The translations under genes were made by a program, and so were the position numbers. DNA of 5,540 nucleotides from Myxococcales bacterium (GTDB lineage: Bacteria; Myxococcota_C; UBA6777), in assembly GCA_027005175.1 (NCBI GenBank), contig JALTMC010000322.1:1-5540 (forward strand). Direction: 5' to 3'. The notes under the pieces were generated by a model, which was given only the letters and a program-made list of their open reading frames with translations, was not told where the DNA came from and searched no databases. Every line of letters starts with the position of its first letter. The stretch's first letter is position 1. Of the stretch, positions 1-5,161 are shown in pieces.

Positions 1-60
1 ACTTTAGCAAGCTTTTTGGGTGTAACTTTAGCAAGCTTTTTGGGTGTAACTTTAGCAAGT
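1..60 (-). repeat. 24-bp in-frame tandem repeat encoding VTPKKLAK
   Basis: Bases 1-24 and 25-48 are identical, and 49-60 begin a third, diverged copy. Because 24 is a multiple of three the array stays in frame with the lipoprotein gene and encodes VTPKKLAK on the minus strand, preceded by the related ATPHKLAK. The array touches the window edge, so its copy number is unknown. Confidence 0.9.
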
Positions 61-932
61 TTGTGGGGTGTTGCAAGTTTGTTTTTTGATTGGAGCCTTT
101 TTTGTGGCTTCGGATGCTTCCGTTGTTTTCGTTGGTTCCATTGTTTTGAGTGTTGCTTGTGTTGTGTTGTGTTGGAAGCATACTGATGGGGTGCTCGTTG
201 GATTTGGCTTTGGATTCGGAGCCACTGTCGGTAGAGTGGATGTTTTGTGGATAGGTGTGGGTACAAGCGTTTTAGGTAGTGTGTTGCTTGGGACACTTGA
301 TGGTTGCGGTAGTGGAGCTGGGCCAGTCGTAGGAGCATGGCGTTGTAGGGGAAAGATGCTTCGTTTACCTTGTTCTCTTTGACGAGTTGGGAGAGCAAAC
401 GTACAGAGAATTGTTTAATGCGTAGGTTCAAGTGCTTTTTGAGCTTTTGTTGTTGAGAACCTTTCAGGTAGGGCAGTAATCGGGCTTGCCATTGAAATGT
501 TTCGATGGGTTGTTTCATTTTTTGGGCGATGCGGGCTAGCAGGTAAAAGGACCAACGTTGGTCATAGGGTGAAAAGACCCGGTAGTAGCGGCTCATGACA
601 CGGCGAGCATCTTTGTATCGTTTCGCAAAATAAAGTGCTTTGCCATACGATGGTGCTGCCTGGCGTATCTTAACGACAGGCAGATGGTGTTGGAAAGCTT
701 TGTCAAAATGTGCGCTGGCAGAGTTCCATTCACTTTTGTCATAGTGGTCGAAAGCCAGGCGTAAGTGGGCATCGGCCTCGCTAACCGAGGGGCGTACATA
801 GCTTTGATTTGTTTGGCAGGCCGTTAGCCCAAAGAGAAACATACCTAAAAGTAGTCCCTGAACAGTCCATTTGTTGTCTTGCCATAGGGTTGCAAGGGAT
901 TTGTTGTCTTGCCATAGGGTTGGAAACATCAT
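1..932 (-). CDS. TPR-like lipoprotein with basic repeat tail (3' end cut off by window edge)
   Basis: One uninterrupted minus-strand frame runs from ATG at 932 to base 1, giving 310 residues with no stop. An in-frame TGA lies just upstream, and ATG at 929 is an equally possible start. Residues 22-38 are hydrophobic and end in the lipobox L36-T37-A38-C39. Q40 follows the cysteine, so by the E. coli sorting rule an outer-membrane lipoprotein is expected. Residues about 51-82, 92-120, 122-152 and 195-225 look like degenerate helix-turn-helix TPR-type repeats, with spaced Ala, Leu, Tyr and 'A..F.KAF'-like patterns. From residue 192 to 310 there is no Asp or Glu. Residues 257-310 carry 19 Lys/Arg and end in copies of VTPKKLAK. 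A TPR-type domain on a lipoprotein is typical of envelope assembly factors, and LpoA-like penicillin-binding-protein activators combine one with a ligand-binding fold that would lie beyond this edge. That assignment is inference. The lipoprotein call is strong and the exact function is unknown. No good Shine-Dalgarno sequence is seen. Confidence 0.85.
   Translation of the reverse strand, partial: MMFPTLWQDNKSLATLWQDNKWTVQGLLLGMFLFGLTACQTNQSYVRPSVSEADAHLRLAFDHYDKSEWNSASAHFDKAFQHHLPVVKIRQAAPSYGKALYFAKRYKDARRVMSRYYRVFSPYDQRWSFYLLARIAQKMKQPIETFQWQARLLPYLKGSQQQKLKKHLNLRIKQFSVRLLSQLVKENKVNEASFPYNAMLLRLAQLHYRNHQVSQATHYLKRLYPHLSTKHPLYRQWLRIQSQIQRAPHQYASNTTQHKQHSKQWNQRKQRKHPKPQKRLQSKNKLATPHKLAKVTPKKLAKVTPKKLAK
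869..922 (-). repeat. 30-bp-period direct duplication in the lipoprotein signal peptide
   Basis: Bases 869-892 and 899-922 are identical over 24 bases at a period of 30 (10 codons). On the minus strand they encode TLWQDNK twice, at residues 5-11 and 15-21, ahead of the hydrophobic core of the signal peptide. Removing one unit would leave a signal peptide of ordinary length, so this looks like a recent in-frame tandem duplication that lengthened the N-region. Confidence 0.85.
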
Positions 933-996
933 CTTGCCTATTCATAGTTTCTTTTGTTTTTTATGGTTTGTACAGGCTGTGGTGATTGATTCAGGT

Positions 997-1015
997 TTTT
1001 CTGTATCGCAGAAAA
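997..1015. repeat. Perfect 7-bp inverted repeat with 5-base loop
   Basis: TTTTCTG (997-1003) and CAGAAAA (1009-1015) are exact reverse complements around TATCG. It lies in the divergent promoter region, about 65 bases upstream of the lipoprotein start. It could be a regulator site or a weak hairpin. No T-run follows in either direction that would make a convincing terminator. Confidence 0.4.
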
Positions 1016-1191
1016 GAAAGGGATGAGCGAAGTAGTTTTCTTCCAACCATTCTTACAAAGTGGAGAAGGTGGACGATGCAGTCATCTGAGTGGGAGCAAC
1101 ATCATCGTGTAACGTCATCTCTTTCGAAAACAAATCTTTTACAACCTGTATCTTTTCAATAGGCTTGCCATTGTACACCATTTCGGTAAAT

Positions 1192-1221
1192 TTGGGAACC
1201 ACACCGTTTTTGTGATATAGA
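1192..1221 (+). promoter_or_regulatory. Weak candidate sigma70 promoter for thiD
   Basis: TTGGGA (1192-1197) and TATAGA (1216-1221) each match four of six consensus positions and are 18 bases apart. They would start a transcript near 1228 with a leader of about 35 bases before the GTG start. This is pattern matching only. No operator or riboswitch is visible. Confidence 0.2.
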
Positions 1222-1250
1222 ATTTGATAGACAACATGTAGAAATTGCAC

Positions 1251-1256
1251 GAGGGA
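1251..1256 (+). promoter_or_regulatory. Ribosome binding site that decides the thiD start
   Basis: GAGGGA sits six bases before GTG at 1263, which is good spacing. It abuts ATG at 1257 and lies downstream of TTG at 1245, so neither of those can use it well. This favours the GTG, and the resulting N-terminus MKKVLTIAGSDSGGG is the usual beginning of ThiD proteins. Confidence 0.7.
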
Positions 1257-1262
1257 ATGGTT

Positions 1263-2099
1263 GTGAAGAAAGTATTGACCATTGCGGGTTCTGATTCAGG
1301 AGGAGGAGCAGGGATTCAGGCTGATCTGAAGACTTTTTCTGCACGAGGCGTGTTTGGGATGAGTGTGATCACCGCGCTGACAGCTCAAAATACACTGGGA
1401 GTGCAAGGGGTTTTGGACATTGAGCCAGCCTTTGTTCGACAACAAATTGATGCAGTGATGTCTGATATCGGTGCTGATGTCTGGAAGACAGGTATGCTTT
1501 CGAGTCCTGCGATCGTTCATACTGTTGCGGAGAGTGCTCGTGATTACGATGTTTCGCGGCTGGTGGTGGACCCCGTGATGGTGGCCAAAGGTGGTGATTC
1601 ACTTTTGAATGAAGAGGCGCGTGAGGCAATGCTCTCTGTCTTACTTCCTTTGGCCAGTGTGATCACTCCCAATCATTACGAAGCCGAGGTTCTAACGGGA
1701 CTCTCGATTGAAACCGTGGATGATATGAGGCGGGCCGCTGTTGCCCTGTTAAAGATGGGGGCACAGGCTGTTGTTGTAAAGGGAGGCCACCTTCCAACAA
1801 CCAGTGATGCGATCGATATCTTTACGGATGGCAAGCAATGGGTCTCCTTGGGAGTTGAGCGCGTACCCACGACCAACTCTCACGGCACAGGCTGTACCTT
1901 TGCCTCTTGTTTGGCTGCGGAGTTGGCCAAAGAACTCTCTCTGCTTGAAGCGGTTCTTGCGACCAAAGCCTATCTCACAGCAGCTCTTCAACGGGCTGAC
2001 CTTCTCACGATTGGCGAAGGTCACGGTCCACTTGATCACTTTCTTGGACAAACTCCCGTTGTTTGCGGTGTTGACATCGATCTTACAGTGATAGACTGA
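1263..2099 (+). CDS. thiD: Hydroxymethylpyrimidine/phosphomethylpyrimidine kinase
   Basis: ThiD phosphorylates 4-amino-5-hydroxymethyl-2-methylpyrimidine (HMP) to HMP-P and then HMP-PP, the pyrimidine half of thiamine phosphate, in the cytoplasm. From the GTG at 1263 the protein has 278 residues, close to the roughly 265-280 usual for the family. Visible ribokinase-family signatures (numbered from that start) are AGSDSGGGAGIQAD at 8-21 (substrate binding), GMSVITALTAQNT at 32-44, DPVMVAKGGD at 103-112, TPNHYEAEVLTG at 135-146, VVKGGH at 171-176, and HGTGCTFAS at 207-215. The last is the anion hole with the Cys (C211) found in ThiD enzymes. A TTG at 1245 or ATG at 1257 would give slightly longer forms but fit the ribosome binding site less well. 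No other thiamine gene is adjacent: the upstream lipoprotein is divergent and sppA is convergent. No TPP riboswitch was found, so thiamine control is not evident. The gene is intact. Confidence 0.95.
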   Translation: MKKVLTIAGSDSGGGAGIQADLKTFSARGVFGMSVITALTAQNTLGVQGVLDIEPAFVRQQIDAVMSDIGADVWKTGMLSSPAIVHTVAESARDYDVSRLVVDPVMVAKGGDSLLNEEAREAMLSVLLPLASVITPNHYEAEVLTGLSIETVDDMRRAAVALLKMGAQAVVVKGGHLPTTSDAIDIFTDGKQWVSLGVERVPTTNSHGTGCTFASCLAAELAKELSLLEAVLATKAYLTAALQRADLLTIGEGHGPLDHFLGQTPVVCGVDIDLTVID

Positions 2100-2137
2100 C
2101 ATTCTCTCCCCCCCCATCCGCGACGCTGTAGATTCTA

Positions 2138-2183
2138 CCGAACCCGCAATCAGGAAGGGGGTTTACGCGACTTTCAGGTTCGG
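2138..2183. repeat. Inverted repeat in the thiD-sppA convergent spacer
   Basis: CCGAACC (2138-2144) can pair with GGTTCGG (2177-2183) around a 32-base loop. AACCC (2141-2145) can instead pair with GGGTT (2159-2163), so two folds compete. A short CGGGAGCCCG follows at 2181-2190. The site is where a bidirectional terminator would be expected, but no T-run follows on either strand, so any terminator role is uncertain. A run of eight C lies at 2108-2115. Confidence 0.3.
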
Positions 2184-2231
2184 GAGCCCGTATGAGCATT
2201 GCACAAAAAGAAACGCCGATCCCGAATGATT

Positions 2232-4064
2232 CTAGAAGCGAAGCTGCGGTATCGGTGTCCAAGTGAGGATGGAGCGTTTTGGGTTGAGGAGGAGGCGGAG
2301 GCGATGGACTTGTGGAATCGCGATGCGCATCAAAGTTTCCATGAGTCGGTGCTGAGCGTAGGGGAGTCGCCGAGTTCGCTCTGCGGATGACATCGACTTG
2401 AATGCCTCAAACAGACTTTTGGGGCGAGGGTAGGTGACGATTGTGGCCTGGCCGGGCTTGAGTCCTGTGCGCTTGATTGCGATATCGATGGTGTCTTGAA
2501 GGCTACCCAAGCGGTCGACCAAGTGGGACTGCTTGGCCTGTCGTCCTGTCCAAACTTGTCCACCAGCCAGTTGTAGAAGCTGAGATAGCTTCATCTTTCT
2601 ACCTTTGGCTGCTTTGGTCGTGAAAGTCTTATAGACATTCAAGAGCAGCTTCTTGAGTGTGGCGCGTTCGGTTTTTGAGAACTTGGAAAAGGTCGAGAAG
2701 ATGCCCGAGTGTTTGCCGCGCGATACCGTTTGAATGTGGATCCCGAGTTTTTTCATGGCTCCTGTCATCACGAGCTTTCCACCAAAGACACCGATAGAGC
2801 CTGTGATGGTGGTCGGCTGGGCCACCAAGACATCAGCACCCATCGCGATATAATATCCGCCTGAAGCAGCGACATTACCCATCGAAACAAAGAGGGGAAC
2901 GCGTTTTTTTAGTTTTTCCAGACGTTTCCAGATTAAGTCACTGGCCAGCGCATCTCCTCCGGGGCTGTTCACTCGCAGAACAACAGCGCGGAGATTGGGG
3001 AGCTTGCTCACCTTGTTGATGGTATGGATCAGGTTGTCCGACCAGATCTCTGCCTCAGAACTTCTCCAGTCCTGGGCTGAAGAGCCATAGTAGATCGGAC
3101 CTTGTGCATAAATGACAGCGATCTTGGGTTTTTTGGGATTGAGCTTCTTTCTACGGGAACGCATGAGCATCGAAAACAGTGACCAGATGCTGGTGGGAGT
3201 TCGTTTTTTGACCTTGCCATATTTGCTTGTAAATCGCAGGGGTCGTTGAGGAACTTCTTTGAGGACGAGCTTGCGAAGCGCGAGGCGACTGGCAACAATA
3301 TCAATCAGGTGATGGGCCATCGCCGATTTGTCGTCCAATAAGCCAACATCAATCGCTGCTTTTGCCTCTGCTTGTGTCAACGCTCGAACAGGTTTCACTG
3401 TTTTGTTGTTTCGATGACTGGCGATGCTCTCTACAATATAGTTGTACAAATCACCGAGCAGACGATTGAGTTGCTTGCGTTGTGATTTTGACATGCTGCT
3501 GCGCATAAAGGGTTCTGGGGCTGTTTTGAAGGCACCAATGGTGACGAAGTCCCCCTCCATACCAAGCTTATCAAGGAGTCCCTTGTAGTATAGTGACTCG
3601 GATCGAATTCCCGGAAGATAGAGCATGCCACCTGGAGCCATGGCTATCTTCTGACAACCCAGCGCAACGATATAATCGGTAGTGCTGGATGTTTCGATGA
3701 GAGCATACGTACGCTTACCCGCTTTGCTCAAACGAGCGATGGCTTGCTGCATTCCCACTGCTTTGGCCATTCCCACAGCCAAACCACCAATGCGAAAAAT
3801 AACAGCTTTTACCCGGCTGTCCTTTTCCAATTTTCCCAGCAAACGAAGGAATTGTTTGTAGGAACGCTTTTTTTTAAACAGGCTAAATCCTCCATGTCGA
3901 TCTGGATAAGCTCCGCGCAAACTCATCTCAGCCGTTACAAAAGATTTAGGCTTGGCTTTGCGGGATGAGATGCCCCAAAGGGACTGAGCCTGCACCGAAA
4001 GAGTTGTCCAACTCATGAGAAGGGTCAGAGTTAGGACCGAAAGTAAATGTCGCTTCCGCTTCAT
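2232..4064 (-). CDS. sppA: Signal peptide peptidase SppA, 67K (double-domain) type, family S49
   Basis: SppA is a Ser-Lys protease that degrades signal peptides released into the membrane after secretion. The protein has 610 residues, close to E. coli SppA (618), with two S49 domains. Residues 1-26 are a signal peptide: KRKR, a hydrophobic core, and a possible type I site VQA|QS. The N-terminal domain (about 40-270) carries the general-base lysine, K180, in AFKTAPEPF, equivalent to E. coli K209. The C-terminal domain (about 313-545) has NSPGGDA at 366-372, the nucleophile S401 in VAASGGYY (398-405, equivalent to S409), TGSIGVFG at 421-428 and VWTGRQA at 504-510. Both catalytic residues are present, so an active enzyme is expected. 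A basic stretch at about 281-313 links the domains. The basic C-terminal tail (about 549-610) is not recognised. The ATG has an excellent ribosome binding site. It is convergent with thiD, 132 bases away, and appears to be its own unit. Confidence 0.96.
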   Translation of the reverse strand: MKRKRHLLSVLTLTLLMSWTTLSVQAQSLWGISSRKAKPKSFVTAEMSLRGAYPDRHGGFSLFKKKRSYKQFLRLLGKLEKDSRVKAVIFRIGGLAVGMAKAVGMQQAIARLSKAGKRTYALIETSSTTDYIVALGCQKIAMAPGGMLYLPGIRSESLYYKGLLDKLGMEGDFVTIGAFKTAPEPFMRSSMSKSQRKQLNRLLGDLYNYIVESIASHRNNKTVKPVRALTQAEAKAAIDVGLLDDKSAMAHHLIDIVASRLALRKLVLKEVPQRPLRFTSKYGKVKKRTPTSIWSLFSMLMRSRRKKLNPKKPKIAVIYAQGPIYYGSSAQDWRSSEAEIWSDNLIHTINKVSKLPNLRAVVLRVNSPGGDALASDLIWKRLEKLKKRVPLFVSMGNVAASGGYYIAMGADVLVAQPTTITGSIGVFGGKLVMTGAMKKLGIHIQTVSRGKHSGIFSTFSKFSKTERATLKKLLLNVYKTFTTKAAKGRKMKLSQLLQLAGGQVWTGRQAKQSHLVDRLGSLQDTIDIAIKRTGLKPGQATIVTYPRPKSLFEAFKSMSSAERTRRLPYAQHRLMETLMRIAIPQVHRLRLLLNPKRSILTWTPIPQLRF

Positions 4065-4070
4065 ATAGAT

Positions 4071-4076
4071 CTCCTT
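4071..4076 (-). promoter_or_regulatory. Strong ribosome binding site of sppA
   Basis: On the minus strand AAGGAG lies six bases before the ATG at 4064. This supports that start and predicts efficient translation. Confidence 0.85.
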
Positions 4077-4185
4077 GGAGTTTGTTCTGCGTTCTGCATT
4101 TTTGTCCTACAACAAAATCTTCGTTGATAAGAAATATTTGCGCTGTCGATTGACCTCCAAGAATTTGGGTAGGATCTTTGAATTG

Positions 4186-4287
4186 TCAATAGCTAGGCTT
4201 GGCTTTGAGTGCGGATTCATCGCGTTGGTCGTTGATAACAACGATAATGTTGGTTACAATGATGATGACCGCAAGAATGATGGTCAC
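4186..4287 (-). CDS. Possible single-helix membrane microprotein (33 residues)
   Basis: A minus-strand frame from GTG at 4287 to TGA at 4186 encodes 33 residues. Residues 2-18 are almost all Ile, Val, Leu, Ala or Thr, enough for one membrane helix. A polar tail follows (NDQRDESALKAKPSY). This hydrophobic-helix-plus-charged-tail layout is typical of small membrane proteins. It lies 121 bases upstream of sppA on the same strand, and a perfect TTGACA (4184-4189, minus) overlaps its stop. Against it: the start is GTG without a clear ribosome binding site, and the plus strand here is a low-complexity GAT/AAC-rich stretch that reads as Ile/Val codons by composition alone. It may be chance. Confidence 0.25.
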   Translation of the reverse strand: MTIILAVIIIVTNIIVVINDQRDESALKAKPSY

Positions 4288-4444
4288 TTCGAACCATGAG
4301 TGTACGCAGGTGCCTCGTGCCCGACTTTGACAGTACCTGGGTACACCGTTTCAGATTTTGATTGCCGTTCAGTATCTTACGCGACTCTTAAATGATTTCG
4401 GGCTTCTGGCATGAGGTTTGTCCTCTGCCATCGTTCTTGAGATC

Positions 4445-4471
4445 CACGAATGGCACGAATGGGACACGAAT
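4445..4471. repeat. Three spaced copies of CACGAAT
   Basis: CACGAAT occurs at 4445-4451, 4454-4460 and 4465-4471, with start-to-start distances of 9 and 11 bases. A fourth copy, within the same ATCCACGAAT context as the first, is at 4934-4940. Similar ATTCGTGxCATTCGTG strings are familiar from intergenic DNA of diverse bacteria. That comparison is from memory and was not searched. Confidence 0.6.
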
Positions 4472-4548
4472 AACAGAAGATTATTTATGTTTTACGGGAA
4501 CCTGACAGCCTATAAAAAAATGGACATAGCGAAATCTCATTGATATCC

Positions 4549-4566
4549 GTGGGACTCAAGTCCCAC
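4549..4566. repeat. Palindrome GTGGGACT-CA-AGTCCCAC
   Basis: The two arms, 8 bases each (4549-4556 and 4559-4566), are perfect reverse complements around CA. The right arm begins CCCACTCTGAGGA (4562-4574), which recurs inverted at 4659-4671 in the next palindrome. The two therefore look like members of one REP-like family bracketing an 84-base core. Confidence 0.7.
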
Positions 4567-4636
4567 TCTGAGGATACTAAGTACGCGAAAGCACACTCCG
4601 AACAACTTGCTCTTCAGGGCAAACCAAAGGGTTGAG

Positions 4637-4656
4637 CCGACTTTCGTCGGGTTTTT
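4637..4656 (+). terminator. Rho-independent terminator
   Basis: CCGAC (4637-4641) pairs with GTCGG (4646-4650) around TTTC, followed by G and five T (4652-4656), then CTT. This is a compact GC-rich stem with a T-run on the plus strand. No protein gene reads into it, so it ends either an unannotated RNA or a lost gene. Confidence 0.55.
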
Positions 4657-4661
4657 CTTCC

Positions 4662-4690
4662 TCAGAGTGGGGGGGGCAGCCCCACTCTGA
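4662..4690. repeat. Perfect 11-bp inverted repeat with eight-G run
   Basis: TCAGAGTGGGG (4662-4672) and CCCCACTCTGA (4680-4690) are exact reverse complements separated by seven bases. The G-run spans 4669-4676. The hairpin would be very stable. It shares its outer sequence in inverted form with the palindrome at 4549-4566 and starts just after the terminator's T-run. Confidence 0.8.
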
Positions 4691-4711
4691 ACCTGTGTAG
4701 ACTTGCACACC

Positions 4712-4752
4712 AAAGGAGGTTATTCATGGTCATGTCCATTTTATTTTCATAA
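4712..4752 (+). other. Orphan strong Shine-Dalgarno with an 8-codon ORF
   Basis: AAAGGAGGT (4712-4720) is a near-perfect Shine-Dalgarno, five bases before ATG at 4726. The frame reads only MVMSILFS before two TAA codons. The same frame continues through another stop-bounded stretch (ATG 4771 to TGA 4818) and a 43-codon open stretch to a TGA at about 4948-4950. It could be a leader peptide, the start of a decayed gene, or chance. No downstream gene is seen for a leader peptide to control. Confidence 0.35.
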
Positions 4753-4953
4753 TAATATCTAAGTGATAGCATGTTTTTGCTCAAACACTGTAAGAAGCCC
4801 GTTTTAACACAGACTTGATTTGTGTTCACCATTGAGACAAGCTTGAGCCTCAACATCCAACAACAACTTCCCCTTTCTTTTGGACTGTCGCAAATACGCA
4901 ACGACTCCAGAGAGTCTCACCATCCTACCCATCCACGAATCCTGTGAAAATCA

Positions 4954-4976
4954 CTTGATCATCCGCCTTGATCATC
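4954..4976. repeat. Short direct repeat CTTGATCATC x2
   Basis: CTTGATCATC occurs at 4954-4963 and 4967-4976, separated by CGC. Each copy contains the palindrome TGATCA. It could be a paired protein-binding site. No gene nearby suggests a role. Confidence 0.5.
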
Positions 4977-5101
4977 TGGAACGTCAGCCCGACGGAACTT
5001 CAGCTTGTGAAATACGACATTTGGATAATTAAAACAGTTGTTTATGGATGTGTACGGATGAGGTCTATTCCGACGTGTACAGGTCGTTGATTCTTTTTAC
5101 C

Positions 5102-5119
5102 AGCACAACCACTTGTGCT
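5102..5119. repeat. 7-bp inverted repeat AGCACAA/TTGTGCT
   Basis: AGCACAA (5102-5108) and TTGTGCT (5113-5119) are exact reverse complements around CCAC. Five T precede it on the plus strand, but none follow on either transcript strand, so it is not a standard terminator. Confidence 0.5.
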
Positions 5120-5161
5120 CACGACACAACTCTCCCTTATTATTTGATTGCGTTTCTTTGA

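Larger units (their letters stand above)
933..1262. other. Divergent intergenic region between the lipoprotein gene and thiD
   Basis: About 330 bases separate the two divergent starts and should hold promoters for both. I see no TPP riboswitch upstream of thiD: the conserved CTGAGA and ACCTGA-type blocks are not present in the right arrangement. A small hairpin lies at 997-1015. A 65-codon minus-strand frame (1053-1250, GTG start) fills part of the region but has no ribosome binding site, no recognisable family, and a length expected by chance. Confidence 0.6.
4537..4658 (+). ncRNA. Candidate small RNA ending in an intrinsic terminator
   Basis: A weak promoter, CTGACA (4502-4507) and CATAGC (4525-4530) 17 bases apart, would start transcription near 4537. 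The transcript would contain the 8-bp palindrome at 4549-4566, a 6-bp hairpin TTGCTC/GGGCAA (4607-4612 and 4617-4622, one G-U pair, loop TTCA), and the terminator at 4637-4656. No ORF of note lies inside and no known RNA family was recognised. The string AGGGCAAACC recalls the c-di-GMP-I riboswitch, but the rest of that motif is absent. The candidate rests mainly on the terminator. Confidence 0.25.

Noticed and set aside
68-382. Plus-strand 104-codon hydrophobic frame resembling a membrane protein
   Set aside because: It starts from TTG or an equivalent and lies antisense to the well-supported lipoprotein gene. Its Val/Leu/Cys/Gly richness is the complement of Gln/Lys/His/Thr codons.
593-799. 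Minus-strand 68-codon frame
   Set aside because: Out-of-frame shadow inside the lipoprotein gene, which shares the strand and has a lipobox and TPR-like pattern.
1053-1250. Minus-strand 65-codon frame upstream of thiD
   Set aside because: GTG start without a ribosome binding site, overlaps the thiD ribosome binding site region, no recognised family, and a length expected by chance.
933-1262. TPP riboswitch before thiD
   Set aside because: The conserved TPP (thi-box) blocks could not be found in the proper order or spacing.
2199-2390. Plus-strand 63-codon frame after thiD
   Set aside because: Mostly antisense to the C-terminal end of sppA, and no family recognised.
4075-4299. Plus-strand 74-codon frame
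   Set aside because: TTG start lies within the sppA ribosome binding site on the opposite strand; low-complexity Asn/Asp end; no own ribosome binding site.
4616-4650. c-di-GMP-I riboswitch suggested by AGGGCAAACC
   Set aside because: The required downstream GGGACGCAAAGCC-type block and tetraloop receptor are absent, and no gene follows the terminator closely.
4662-4901. Minus-strand 79-codon frame
   Set aside because: Its end runs through the 11-bp hairpin and G-run, and its composition fits no family.
5102-5119. Hairpin as an intrinsic terminator
   Set aside because: The T-run precedes the stem on the plus strand and no T-run follows the stem on either strand.
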